The notes: generated by a model not told the origin, from the letters alone. A DNA stretch of 64,000 nt from Uloborus plumipes (GCA_038373865.1 JAXGGA010005236.1:16044-80043), one strand, 5' to 3'. Shown: positions 11,430 to 23,746, counted from the first letter of the stretch. Numbers and translations: made by a program.

Positions 11430-11685
11430 ACAATACATCAACATGTAATAAATAGTTTAGCCTTCAGTATTAATAGTAGTTTTAAATAGTTTACTTTTAT
11501 ATTTTCAAAGAACGTGAATTTTACCTTTAATTCAGAGTTACATACAAACAACCGAAACTCATGTAATACATCAACTTGTAGTATAGGTTAGCTTTTACTA
11601 TTAATAACAGTAATAAATATATTACTTTTATATTTGTAAACAACGTGAATTTTATCTTTTATTCAGAGTTACATACATACATACA
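11430..11685. repeat. Imperfect tandem duplication, unit about 125 bp
   Basis: Two copies share phrases in the same order: aatacatcaac, ttagcctt/ttagcttt, attaata, acttttatatt, aacgtgaatttta and ttcagagttacatac. Copy 1 ends near 11,550 and copy 2 near 11,685. Confidence 0.65.
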
Positions 11686-12160
11686 ATCCCACATGTGAAA
11701 CTAATATAAGCGTATTAAAAAGGGAATGGAGCAGAGCCATATCTAGTAATGAATAGAGAGATAAAGAATTTCAGTATAAAAGTGATAAACCAGACATCCC
11801 ACATATTATACCATTATTTTCGTCTAACCGAGATTTTCTGAGCATATAGAGTCTCCATCAAGACTCGGATGACAAAATTTTTGATCTTGGACGATTTCAT
11901 GCATGTTTAGGTTGAAAGTTTCGTTTATTTGTAACGCCAGCAACCGTTATTGACAGGAAAATCAGCTTTTCCCACCTTTATTTTGACAAATGAAATCGTT
12001 TGATGCTTCACCCAGAAGAAGTCATTTTATCAGCACCGTATTGTACTTCAGTTTTGTATCCTCCCCTCTAGTGTCCAAGAAAGGTGTATATCTCTAGATT
12101 TTCTTGAGAAACTTTCCCTTTCCCTCTAATGTAAGGATAACTTACTGCTTATAATACAGT

Positions 12161-13042
12161 CAGGGTTGGCAGGTTTCTGCCAAGGCGGCAAAAACCACTG
12201 GTAGAAACCGGTTAAAACCGGCACGGCAAAACCCCCTTTCCGCCACTTTTTTGGGAGAAACTGGCAGAAACTCAAAAAATAAGCTTTTAAATAATTACAG
12301 GCATATAATATACACAGGAAAAAATATTAAGTGTTCTCCAGAGTACAATTTATTTACAGTATTATTGCCATCCTAAATCAAATGTTACATTGTTTGCACT
12401 CTGCAGTAGCTATAGCAATACATAAGTTTGGATGCAGGTTCAAAACCTAAACAATTTCTCAATTTATTGTGCACCAATAAGAAATTTGCAATGATTCTCT
12501 CAAGCCCAGCAGATCTTGTTTGCATTGTTGTCAAGAAACAGGCATTGAAAGTAGCTTTATTCAGTTACGTCAAGAGTAATATGACAAGTTTTTGATTTAC
12601 AGAGATTAATAAAAATAAAAGCTAAGATTAAGTTTTTGTTTCATATGGATATTTAATAGTCTATCCGATACATTTAATGTAAATAAAATATATTTACAGA
12701 CAACAAACTTAAAAGTTTGTAAGTCACAAGATTACAAGGTTAAATTTGTAATGCATAGCAATTTCAATGATGATAAATTTTACTTTGCTTCAAAAATTTC
12801 AGTCTTGTTTTTCAAATTTTACATTAAATTTTTATATATAAATTGTATACCAAGTTTTTAGGTGATGAAATGAAGTTATATTTTTAGTTCACTTGATCAA
12901 ACTTGTAATTATTAAAGTTATTAAAGATAGTTTTTTAGTTTCTGCCATTTTTTGCCAGTTTCTGCCGGTTTTTACCGGTTATAACCAGTTTCTGCCACTG
13001 GCACGGCAAAAACCGGTTTCTGCAGGCAAAAAGCCAACCCTG
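12161..13042. mobile_element. hAT MITE (CAGGGTTGGC family)
   Basis: A perfect 8-bp duplication aatacagt flanks it (12153-12160 and 13043-13050). The left terminus is CAGGGTTGGCAGG and the right is GCCAACCCTG. Both subterminal zones are full of GGCAAAAACC / GGTTTCTGCC boxes in inverted orientation. There is no open reading frame. Its ends are related to the 8221-10251 element. Confidence 0.92.
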
Positions 13043-13631
13043 AATACAGTTAACAAATATATTTGATTTATTTCAATAAGATGAATATTAGAGTGTCCAA
13101 AAAAAAAACGAAAGTCGGAATTTTGTAACGCATACCCTCTAATTATTTTCCTTTTACATCAAAACAATTGTAAAGAAAGTGTCATGCAATTTGAACTACG
13201 GTAACCCGTACCGACTTGCGTCCGAAAGTGCGAACTAGCCCTTCTTCGATCGACCAAATCGAAAAAAAAAATGTTCGGAAATTCAAAACTTCATGTTGAT
13301 AAAACGCTTCTCCTAGATCCCAACATGTCCCAAAAAATCATTTATCCAAATTAAAAAGTATTTAGGTACACCAAACGAGGCTTAAAATTCATAATTTTCT
13401 TCAAAACATAGCTTTTTTTCTATGTATTTTGTAAACAATGAAAGATAAATTTTAAGAAATTATCAAGCTGAAAAATATGAAGCATAAAGTATATAATTAG
13501 AGCGAAATATAAGTTTTTTCTCTCATTTTATATTTATTTCTCCCTTAAATTACTCAAAATTAAGGTTTTTTCAAGTAAAGTGTTTAAATTAAACTTTTCC
13601 ACTTTAAATACCACATTTTTTTTTAAAATGA

Positions 13632-13740
13632 AGTTAAAAACCAACATAAATAAAGCACAAATTGGGTAGAAAGTACAGCATGTACTGCGTACATGCTGTA
13701 CTTTCTACCTAATTTGTGCTTATTTACGTTGTTTTTTAAT
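13632..13740. repeat. Near-perfect foldback hairpin inside the long-TIR element
   Basis: The arms of about 53 bp mirror each other. GGTAGAAAGTACAGCATGTAC on the left meets its complement directly across a 3-nt TGC centre, and AAGCACAAATT pairs with AATTTGTGCTT further out. Few mismatches are seen. It would form a stable hairpin RNA if transcribed. Confidence 0.85.
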
Positions 13741-15127
13741 TTCAATTATATTTCAGCACAAAGCTTATTTGATCATTTTTCATGTGGGGCAAAGTGAAAT
13801 AGTTAAGTTTACTTACCTACTTCAAAAGGAACAAATGGGAATTTTGTTCTAAAAATTTTTTTGCATAAAGAAGGAATAATGTTTTTTGATAATACTTTCG
13901 TTGAAATATTATTTTTCATCTTTATCAGTTATTTTGAACTTTAAAAAAATGTGAAAAATTTTCACTTCAAAAAAAAAAAAAAAAAAATATTTTTGTCATG
14001 AAAATTTTTCAATTCGACGATTAACAAAAATGTTCATTAAATGAATGCGTAAATAAACGAAAAAATAATTATTAACGAAAAATAAACGAATGAGCAAGTA
14101 AATGAATAAATAAATTAATAGTTGTGTGAGAAAAAATAAATGAGTGAATAAAATAGAGAACGAATACAAAATGAGTTCATGAATGAGTAAATAATTAATT
14201 AAAAGAATGTAAATTAATTATTAAATGAAGAAATACGTGAGTGGTTTGATAAATGAATGAATAAGTACACGAAATGAACTATTTCACTTTGTCCCATCCA
14301 CTTTGCCCGCGTGCACTTGACAAATTACATTGAACATTAAAAATCAAAAAATGCATAATTTAAACTAAATAAGAACTGCACTGGATATCAGTAGTTCTCA
14401 ATTAATAGTTTGGATGATAATTACAAAAATTTTATCCTTTTATAATGACAAGAAATATTTTTGAAAAACCACGAATATTACAATAAAGGTATCAAATTTT
14501 TAAAATGGCTTGTATAATTTTTTCGTTGATCTTTGGAGCTACTTATTTTTTGAGAGGAATTAACTATCTGTCTAGGAACTTAGTTAAAATATTGCTAGAT
14601 AGGTTACACTGCAAGCTGAGAAAAGATTCCACCATTTCACTTTGCCCAGCTATTTCACTTTGCTACACATTCCCCTACCACATTTTTTTATTATTCATCT
14701 GCAAATGCTGTTTTGAAAGTCTGTTCTTCAGTGATTTTAGGACTTGATATTTTCTTTAAGTGTATCTGCAATTTAAAATTCACAAATGATGCAATAAATA
14801 AATAGAAAAAATCTAATATTTAGAGAAATACATAAATTTTATGCCTCGTGCTGGAAACCTAATTTCTTTAAAAAAAATGAATAAATGTTGTTTAATATCA
14901 ATATGATTGTCGAAAATGTTTATTGTAATTTCCAAAATGACAAATTATGCCGACTTGTGCTTGAAAGTGTAAACTAGTATTTGTGTACTGAGCCGAATAA
15001 AAAAAAAGGGGGGAGGAAGTAACTAATTGTTTAATTAGTTACTTCCTTATATCGCGCATTTGCTACCTGTTATTTTATTATTTTGTAGAGAAAACAATTG
15101 ATAAGTTCATATCATTTAAAAGATAGC

Positions 15128-15366
15128 CTTTGCTTACTAGGCTCAAAATTGATGACAGTTTTCTCAATGAGAGTCCTTTTCTATGGGCGAATAACACTTA
15201 ATTCCTTGAAGGAAAAAGGATGGTCTCAGTGCTTAGACCAGTAAATGATACAGCTGAAAGAGCTGTAAAAATGATGCAGGACTGTCATGGTTTTCTAGCA
15301 GTTGATGAGGAGCAAAAACAATTTTTTGTTGTGTTGCGTCCAAGAGCACCGAAATATGTACTCTGA
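15128..15366 (+). pseudogene. Decayed transposase C-terminal fragment
   Basis: Reading the frame that ends at TGA 15364-15366 gives a segment with VNDTAERAVKMMQDC and then DEEQKQFFVVLRPR. The pattern (VNDxAERGV...DEEQKQ) is one I associate with the C-terminal part of transposon-encoded proteins found in many arthropod and cnidarian genomes; the family name is not certain. Upstream in the same frame a TAA interrupts the sequence after WANNT. No start and no catalytic region remain. It sits inside the 13089-16121 long-TIR element, so it is probably all that survives of that element's transposase. Function is lost. Confidence 0.5.
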
Positions 15367-16480
15367 CTGCAATAAACAAACATTAAAACGATAGTATGTT
15401 TAGTAATGTTTATTGTACTGTAATATTGTAGTTAATACATGTTGTAAATAAATCGTTGTCATAGTTTTATTTTACTTATTTTTTTTTTCAATTTATTTAT
15501 TTTAACTATTTATTTATTTTAAATTACAGATACATTTAAAGAAAACATCAAGTTTCAAAATCACGAAAGAACATACTTTCAGATGAACAATAAAAAAAAT
15601 GTAGTATTCAAAATGGAAAAATTTAAGTTAAAACTTGAAAAAACCTTAATTTTGAGTAATTTCCGTTAGAAATAAATACAAAACGAGAGAAAAAACTTAT
15701 ATTTGGCTCTAATTATATACTTTATACTTCATATTTTCTTAAATCTTCTATAATTTCTTAAAATTTTTCTTTCATTGTTTATAAAATGCATAGGAAAAAA
15801 GCTATTTTTTGAAAAAATTATTAATTTTAAGCCTCGTTTGGGGTACCTAAATATTTTTTTATTTGGATAAATGATTTTTTGGGACATGTTGGGATCTAGG
15901 GTAAGCGTTTTATCAACATGAAATTTTGAATTTCCGAAAAAAGTTTTTTTCGATTTGGCCGATCGAAAAAGGGCTAGTTCGCACTTTCGAACGCAAGTCG
16001 GCACGGGTTAACGTTGTTCAAATTACATGAAACTTTTTTTGCAATTGTTTTGATGTAAAAGGAAAATAATTAGAGGGTATGCGTTACAAAATTCCGACTT
16101 TCGGTTTTTTGGGACACCCTAATGAATATGAGCAATAATAGTTACGACTAAGAGGAAAACAGTATTATAAGTAAGGAAGAAGGGGCAAGTCAGCAAGATG
16201 CATCTAGCCAAAAGTTAACTTTTTTGGCATATCTGTCATACTTGCTGGATAGTTTTGCTATTAACTTGCAGAGCTTCCAGAGTAGTTGAAGATCTGATCC
16301 GAAAACCTTTACTCAATATTTTATTGTTTTGCAGATCCCTCGCTGTTACGCGACGCGGTTACTAAATGAAAAATAAATGCAAAACCTTCATTTATATTTC
16401 ATAAAATTTTGTTTCCAGTTTTTAATTTACTCGCTATGCACAGCGAGCAAAATATCACCGATGAATGATTTTTATTAGCT

Positions 16481-16960
16481 ACTAGCTGATGTGCCCGGCG
16501 TCGCACGGGTTTAAATGCAACATGCCAAATCCAAGAAAATAAATATGTGACTTTCAACTAAGCCCAGTTGATTCATATTTATCTTTCTTATTTAACCCGG
16601 TATCGATTATTGGCATAGATGAATACAAAAATCCTAAGAGAGCAATAAATTTCATACTTACTCCAGAGAAGCCTTAGTTCAAAATTTTCATCATGATTAG
16701 TATTAATATTGTTGTTGCGAGGCAACCAAATTTTGCAACAATGGACTGAAAATTTAATCATTTAATGGGGAAACGACATGAAATTTACTATTTTCCATAA
16801 TAACTTTTTTAAACTAAGCTTTTTAGAAATAAATTATAGCTTATCCTGCTCCCTGTTACTGTAGCTATCTACGGTGAAAAAATGGTTAAAATCGGTCCAG
16901 TAGTTTTGAAGATTACCCCGGACATACATACCAAAAGTAGTCATTTATGTATATAGATTA
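16481..16960 (+). repeat. Dispersed repeat with TGCCCGGCG start and GTATATAGATTA tail
   Basis: It begins CTAGCTGATGTGCCCGGCGT and ends with AAAATCGGTCCAGTAGTTTT, then TACATACATA and TTTATGTATATAGATTA. This start and tail arrangement recurs in many invertebrate genomes as a non-autonomous interspersed repeat. I cannot assign the class (SINE or LINE 3' end versus Helitron-like) from one copy. There is no coding. Confidence 0.55.
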
Positions 16961-17760
16961 ATGTGTGGAATCCGCGTTATTACTATCCAGCCATTATTAT
17001 CAATATTTCGTTTTTCCTGTTCGATCTTTATAAAAAATTTATTAAAAAAAAGAAAAAATATGTGCGCACAAGGCGTATTTGAGCGTTTTTGGTCAGTTTC
17101 ATACTGAACCAAAATATAAGAACGAGCTAATTGGATTGTATTTTTTAAACATAAGAGTAAGAAAATTTTTAATTCTAACTTAAATTTCTTATTGAAAAAG
17201 TTAAGTAGAGTCTAACTGTTGGTTAAAAATGGCACTTTTTAGTGCAACAACCAGCGACATCCTCTTAAGGGTGTCATTGACTAATAGATTGCCTTTAATT
17301 AAATACCGCTGGTGGTATGTTTCACCCTAAACTATTCTGTATGCAACCCGTAGATTTAACAGTGCAGAGAACGAACTTTATTATTAATTGGCAAATTTTG
17401 TCATTTTTTTGAACTAATTCAATGTGATAAATTAGTCACTTATGACTAGTTTTCTAGCCTAGCCAGCTTGTCATTTACTATCTTGAAAAAAAAAATTTCA
17501 TTGCTTTATATGTTAAGACAAAATAACCTTGTTGGCGAAAAACTGAGATAATGCAAACAATTGTTCTGATTAAAATTCCAAACTTGCTCAAATAAAATTG
17601 AGGCTTTGTTTGTTTCAGTAAAAATTGGCAAGATGGAAATATTTCATCTGCAACTACTATGTGTCGTATTTTGTTATGTTCACAAAGATCTCCCTCGAAA
17701 ATGCAGATTAAAGGAGAATAAGGATTACTTCTATTTTAAGGGAATAGATTATTTCAACTA
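16961..17760. other. AT-rich sequence upstream of let-7, no gene seen
   Basis: No coding exon or complete repeat was recognised. A pyrimidine tract ending TTTGTTGCAG just before 17782 resembles a splice acceptor, which would fit a let-7-containing exon, but this is weak. Confidence 0.4.
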
Positions 17761-17830
17761 AACTCTCTCATTTGTTGCAGCGATCTGGCAGCCTTGCAGT
17801 AGTGGCGTCGCGAGGGGGAGCTCTGCTTAC

Positions 17831-17930
17831 CATAGCATGCGTTCGGAGTGAGGTAGTAGGTTGTATAGTTTAGAACTACACCTAACGGGCGAACTATACA
17901 GCTTGCTAACTTTCCTCGAGCCATGCTTCT
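17831..17930 (+). ncRNA. let-7: let-7 precursor hairpin
   Basis: The canonical 22-nt let-7 lies at 17849-17870; it starts TGAGGTAGTAGG and ends TATAGTT. It is followed by a 23-nt loop and the 3p strand at 17894-17915 (starts CTATACAGC, ends CTTTCC). Pairing follows a constant sum of 35762: TGTATAG 17862-17868 pairs with CTATACA 17894-17900, and GGTAGTAGGT pairs with the 3p strand with one mismatch. The basal stem extends with GCATG 17835-17839 against CATGC 17922-17926. let-7 is the conserved bilaterian developmental-timing miRNA. It lies on the same strand as, and 16.4 kb downstream of, the two mir-100 hairpins. A single gene is seen here, with no second copy and no mutation in the mature sequence. 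Confidence 0.98.
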
Positions 17931-18110
17931 GTCGTCATGGAGAACAGCTTCACTTCCCACGATTCCACGAGGAAGCAGGCACCCTGGACGGACGGACAGA
18001 CAGACAGACGGACCCAGTGGAGCGCTTAGTGAATATTGCTCGCTCGGTATCCTCTCTCTTCTTATTGCCCGTTCGGTATGCCAAATGAACTATGGATTCT
18101 AGTGACTTTG
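17931..18110 (+). other. GC-richer sequence immediately 3' of let-7
   Basis: The composition is balanced, with a short GGAC/CAGA tandem run (17989-18013) and CTCGGTATCC/TTCGGTATGCC repeated phrases. It is probably part of the primary transcript. No protein is recognised, and the open frames crossing the hairpin are incidental. Confidence 0.4.
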
Positions 18111-18698
18111 CTGCGAACAGTGTAATCACGTTTCACTTTGGCTGTTCTACTTCGGGTTGGAGTTATGGCTTTTTTTCTTCTGCTGCAAGATTATATGTTG
18201 ATGTCATGTGTTTTATGTTCCACTGCTCCTGAAATGGAAATAAAGGTAATTATTATGTGATTAAGAGCAACTTCTTCAATATTTATTCTGACAGAATTTA
18301 GTTTTACATAAGTGTAGACTGGATAAATGGTTCTTTTAAAGTTTGGAGAGTATAGTTTGTTCTCTTGTTTCTCGTGTTATGATTTTACCTTAAAAGCATA
18401 TGTGAATTCTAAATTTATTTTAATCTTCTTTGCAACGTGATATGCAAGTGAAATATAACTACACTTTTGATTTTGTAGAGCGATATCTTCGGCAACTTTC
18501 CCTTTAACGGAAAGTATATTAAAGTCCAATTTTGTGTACCAACAGTAAAATTTCTGCCAACATGTGAGTTATTAAGCTTTTGAGGAAGATTGTCCCAGAT
18601 TTGGGGGCAGAGGCTTCGTTAAAATAGATTCTTGTTAACTTTTCCTAGTAAATACTATGAAACCTAGTAAAAGAGGCTCGGAACTCGAATCTTATACC

Positions 18699-18760
18699 CA
18701 GTGTCCGATTAACCTATAAGCCCTTGAAGCCCAAGATTAGGGCCTCCCAAAAGTTGTAGA
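18699..18760. mobile_element. Probable truncated hAT-MITE end
   Basis: The sequence CAGTGTCCGATTAACC followed by GCCC-rich text resembles the end of the 28.64-kb MITE (CAGGACCCGATTAAG). No partner end or target duplication was found. Confidence 0.35.
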
Positions 18761-18969
18761 ATAAGATTTTTTAAAAAAGTTTGAAATCGTTTATCATTTT
18801 TTCATAGATACCTTTTTTTTAGTATTAATATTCCAAGTTTCTTTGCACCAGCAACCAGGGTTGCCAGACGTCCCGGATTTCAAGGGACAGACCCGTTTTT
18901 CGAAATATTGTCCCGCGTCCCGGGGAACCTTGATACGGGACGGCTAAAGTCCCGTATTCTGGCTAAGCA

Positions 18970-20360
18970 CACTGTTAAAACTAATGGTTGCAATTGGCAC
19001 CTTTCCGGGGTGAAACGCTTGTAACAGGAGCGGCACCCAGTAGGGTGCCGAGATTTCACCCTTGGCTTGGGTGAAAAACTGGCACCCTCAATTCAACGAG
19101 CAGCGCGGGTGAAAGATGGAACCGTATAGGAGAGCATAATGGCACCCTCACTGTTCACTATTGCAGATCCCCCCTGTGCTGTGTGCGTTTCTGTTTTTCG
19201 ATTGTGTTTACTTTTATTTATTGCTTTTATTCACAAAGTCTTGGTACATTTTCACCTTGAATTCCGATTTGAAAATGATCGAAACTTGTAATTTAAGGCA
19301 TTTTCTCACAGTTCAGACTTTCCAACATATTTTAAAAGAATTCGTGACTTGAATTAAACTCAGTAGTTTTAAAATGCTATTGACATTTACTGCAGCATTA
19401 TCTGTACCGAAAATGAAGAGGGAAGGTATTTTATGGATCCCTTTCAAAAACAATCAAAAATATTCAGTTGTATCATTCTATCAATAAAAAATTGAATCGC
19501 TTCATTAACTTATAAAATTTTAATCAAGGGTAACATATTAATAGGTATGTATAGTTCGACATTTAAATATCTTTATGGAATAAAAGATATGGGGTATTTG
19601 AAAAGCAGTGTTTGTTAAACGTCAAGTTTCTCGACAGATTAAAAATCGAAATATATTTTAAGGATCAATTCAACTGATGGAACAAAAAAAGTAAGCTCTG
19701 GCAATAACGAACTCAGCATTTGTTATCAATAACGCCAACGAAAGATATTAGCGACAGCACGAAATGCATGGCATTAAAATAGCATATACATATACGTATG
19801 ATAAAAACAAATAAGAAAGAAAGAAAGAGTCATTCAGAGTTTCTTTTTTTTTTCCTTCCCTTCGCGTTCTGCTGCTTGTTTGTATCTGCACGGCAAAAGA
19901 GATTCGCTGCACAGAGATAAATTTCCGTTCGTACACTTTGAAATGATTGTACAAATATGTTGGAAATTCTTAGAACTATTATCAAATGCATGTACTTACG
20001 TGAGAATTCGAAGACTAATATGAAGAATTAATCCATTTTTGTAATAAACTCAAGGTGAAATCCAAGACTGAAAACACTGTACCGAAAATTCTGTCGTGTC
20101 GACGTAAACAAGATGTCCGCCATTCAAATGGTTGATGATGATGATGAGACCTCGCGCAGGCGCATTCTGTCAAAGGTGCCTTTTGGTACGGCGAGATGTC
20201 TCACTGAGCATGCGCAAGCTTCATTCACCCCAAAGGGTGCCGATGGGATGCTTTTTAGTGCGGTAAGAGCTTTTCCAATTCGCTGTGGCACCCCGTGGCA
20301 CCTTGCTTTCACCCAAACTTTCTTATTGGCACCCCTGCGTCACCCGTAGTTTTTACAGTG
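18970..20360. mobile_element. Nested element with CACTGT...ACAGTG ends
   Basis: Ends CACTGTTAAAACTA and TAGTTTTTACAGTG form a 14-bp inverted repeat with one mismatch. Subterminal GGCACC/GGTGCC and GGGTGAAA/TTTCACCC boxes are inverted at the two ends. I could not settle the target duplication. Open frames inside are not recognisable. It is nested in the 18856-24077 element. Confidence 0.65.
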
Positions 20361-21284
20361 CAGCAGCATTTTACAAAACGAAGCATTATTTTCAGAAAGA
20401 AATTAAGTAAACCCAAATAATAAAAAAAAAGGTAAATAGAGTGATAAGAAAATTGATTGAATTATAATATTTTCCTCTTCTGAAGTAATGTTATTGTTCT
20501 ATTCATTTAGAGTAGAAATTATTGCGACAATCAATTCAACAAATGTCCGTTGTAAAAGTGGGGTATCTAATTGTAAATGATTTTACTATGCCTTATTATA
20601 CAAAAAAGCCCTTCTCAAATTTTTAATTATGAAAGAAATATGTGTTCAGCTACTTTTAGTCACTATATTTTTTGAAAAAATCAATTTCAATTTTGAAATT
20701 TGGTTTGCTTCGATTTTATGCTAAAAGATGTAACTAAATGTTATTCCATTTAGCAAAGAAATACGCGTTTTAAAAACATGAAAATGCATAATTTTTACTA
20801 TGAACGACAGAAATATTAATTACAGTGAGCTTTATGGCAACCTAAAGCCCATCAAAACTTAGAAAGATTTATTGCAGCAGTAAAATCAAATAGCAAATAT
20901 GATTTAAAAAAAAAATCCGATATTATATAAGAATAATTATTATGTTATAATAATGACAAAACTGTAGTTGAGAAAAGAGATTACTCCCCAAAAGAGATTG
21001 ATTTTTTTTTTATTTGTTTTAGGTTAATTTCATATAGTGAGTTCTAAAAGTAAGGTTTAATTCTATGTCTACTCAATTGTAATAAAAAATTTTGTTCATA
21101 ACTCATTAAAATTATTTTGCATTCAAATTTCCCTATTGGCACGACTAGCTTTTTGAAAAAGTACATACTAAACATTAGTCATCAGTAGAAGTGACTAAAA
21201 TATCTTTCACGCCAAGACAGGCCCATCATTTGGGACATCAGGACGGGTGGTCAATAGCCTCTCCCCTGGTTTTGGGAAATAAAT

Positions 21285-23661
21285 GGGCAATTCCACGTGA
21301 CTTATGTTACAATTTGACGTGATTTTACAAAAGTAAATGTTATATATATTAAAGAAATACCATGCCTGATTTAAATAAAGCTGTTGACAGTCATCTGGTA
21401 TGCAGTGAGAATCTGTGGATGTCAGCATTTTAAATTTCAACAGAAATGAATGGTGTTTCAACCTGAATTTAACAGCGTGACTCACGTTACAAAAAAAAGG
21501 AACTCAAGTTTTTTGGGTAATTAAAAACCTAAGATTCCTGCTCTTTCAGAATAATAAAATTTAAAAACTGCTTTTCATGGCACAAAATATGTTTCTAAGT
21601 TGTGATATATACGAAAATTAAGTTCATTTTGCAGTCACTAATTAAGTTATTCAATATTTTGAGTGTGACTCACGTTACATAGTTTCGTGACTCACGTTAC
21701 ATCTCCGTTTTAGTCCTTTACTTTACATCTTATTTTGAAAATTTTGTGTAGAGATTTCACCTAAATTCAATTAAAATTAATGCTTAATGGCTTGTTTTCT
21801 TTAGTTGATCAGTTTTAAATACAGTAAAACCTCTCCGAGCGGTCACTTTTACAAAGCGGCCACCCCTCTTAACGGCCAATTTTTCGCAGCACGAATTTTT
21901 TGTCCCATAGACCTAGGGTTAAAATTCTTCTTAACAGCTGCCATCTAACCCCTCTGAACGGTCACAGAGTGGATTCATCAATTCAATTTTCCAAAACATA
22001 TGTTTGTCTTTTTTTATACTACTTCCCATATTTTCTCTGTGGCTGCATTGTACTGATTTCAAATTCTCAATTCATACATCTGGAAACTTTTACAGAATAT
22101 AACACACCATTACATTTCATCTGATACCAATCATAACATTTAATGTTGCATAATGGCTGTAAAATTAGTTGACTGCTGTCAGAAGTAGGCTCTTCAAAGA
22201 ACTTACTTTTCTCATCCACGACTACTGATGAATAATTAAATTTTAAGCATCTCAAAAGAGAACAAGTGAGATGTTGACCTTGCTTTTTAAAATTTCTCTT
22301 ATGTTCCAATTTTATATGTATAAAAAAAAATTCTCTCACTCAAGCTAATTTTTTAAATCATTTTTGTTTAGATTTTCTTGGGATAAATAATTTTTTCAGC
22401 ATGAGTTCAGTGGACATTGAAATCTTCTTTTCAAATGTATATTACATTTACGGATGAGTATTGAGTAACTCACTTATGACTACAGTTTAACTGTGAGGTG
22501 AATTAACGGAATTTCTCCTTGTTTTGGCGAGTCTTCCTTAGTGTATTTACATATTTGTGTACTTGTTGAAGCGATATTTAAGAAGTTTGAATTTAGCCAA
22601 AATTTCCTTTGAAAGTTTCATATGTTTATTTTTCAGCTTATATTGAATTGCTAGAGGCAATATCCTTAGCTTTTCGACTTTTCTCGTTAGACATTCTTTC
22701 ATCCAGAGACAATGTTTCTGTTTACATGCAATTTACTTCCCTTCTTGCTTTAATTTTTCTCGGCACCTTTTCTGTCATACTGCGGTTACTCGTTAAATAT
22801 TTTAAAAAATTCTTTTACTGGAATGAAAAACCTTTCTTAGGTACGGAAGAAAAATATGTGCATGCATAAACACATGCTACACATTGGAAAGCTGAGGGCC
22901 AAAACAGGGACCCAGTGCACTAATTGAAAGATTATAAAACACTAAAAGAATTAAAATTACGCTATTTATATTTAATTTTATCAGTATTATTAATTATATA
23001 TAGGTGTGTACAAGTGTTAACCCTCCCTTTAGACCCTAAAATACCATTAGGGCACATTAAATACTTTTAAGAAGTGAATATTAGCTTATATTGGCTGTAA
23101 CTCACTTTTCGCGTGACTCACGTTACAAAATAAACATCCTTATTTTTTGAATAAAAAAGCAAAAAACTCTAAATTGGCCGATAATTTCTTTTTTGTAATA
23201 TACATGAGTAGGAGAAACAGGAAAAAAAATTTCATTTATAAGCTATAAAATTTGGAAATATTAAAAAAATTAAGTTTTCGTGACTCACGTTACACAAAAT
23301 TTAATGGTTTAAAAACTACTTAAAAAAATTATTTTAAGAATAAATTTCAAAATGTACTATTAATAATTGTTTTCTTATCGAATAAATCTGCCAGGAAAAA
23401 ATGCAATTAAATTGTGGAAACATTCTAAACCAATAAAATATGCTCGTTTAAAATTGTGTCTAGCAGAGAGAGACTTTCACAAGATTGTGAGCTCATATAA
23501 CAAGTTCTCTTATAAAAAGAAAATGATTCGACTGAAGTTACCTTATAGTAATTTGTAAACTTCAATCAATATAGAGAACGTACAAAAAAAAAAAAAAAAA
23601 TTAAGACAATTTTTCAACCTTTTTTTTTAACACCGAGTTCCCATGTTGCCTGGAATTGCCC
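21285..23661. mobile_element. Sola-like non-autonomous transposon with repeated GTGACTCACGTTAC boxes
   Basis: Ends GGGCAATTCCA and TGGAATTGCCC form an 11-bp inverted repeat, flanked by a 4-bp duplication aaat (21281-21284 and 23662-23665). The box CGTGACTCACGTTAC recurs in one orientation at 21476, 21665, 21686, 23112 and 23279, plus a variant at 21296. Boxes cluster within about 410 bp of the left end and 560 bp of the right. Four-base duplications are a known property of Sola elements. Inside are short open frames (22609-22869 and 23367-23558 on +, 22067-22339 on -) that I do not recognise. A pogo-like end lies at 21823. The transposase is lost or absent. Confidence 0.65.
21823..21975. mobile_element. 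Solo pogo/Tigger-like end
   Basis: TACAGTAAAACCTCTCCGAG then GCGGTCAC and GCGGCCAC repeats is the typical start of pogo-group elements (CAGTAAAACCTC). No opposite end was found, so it is a truncated copy. Confidence 0.5.
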
Positions 23662-23746
23662 AAATGTATTTACACATAGGTGGGCTTGGCTTTTGCTTTT
23701 TTTTTTGGTTTAAGTTACATTGAAATTTGGTATAATTTACCTTTTG

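Larger units (their letters stand above)
13089..16121. mobile_element. DNA transposon with ~0.53-kb terminal inverted repeats
   Basis: A perfect 8-bp duplication atgaatat flanks it (13081-13088 and 16122-16129). The ends read TAGAGTGTCC and GGACACCCTA. The first about 535 bp (13089-13625) is matched, inverted, by about 15590-16121. Shared landmarks include CGAAAGTCGGAATTTTG, ACCCTCTAATTATTTTCC, GCGAACTAGCCCTT and CCAACATGTCCCAAAAAATC. Eight-base duplication and TAG...CTA ends fit the hAT superfamily, although such long TIRs are unusual for it. The interior holds a decayed coding remnant (15128-15366) and a strong hairpin (13632-13740). Confidence 0.88.

Noticed and set aside
17754..18088. Open frames on both strands running through let-7
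   Set aside because: They cross the let-7 hairpin, whose conservation is explained by the miRNA. No protein similarity was recognised.
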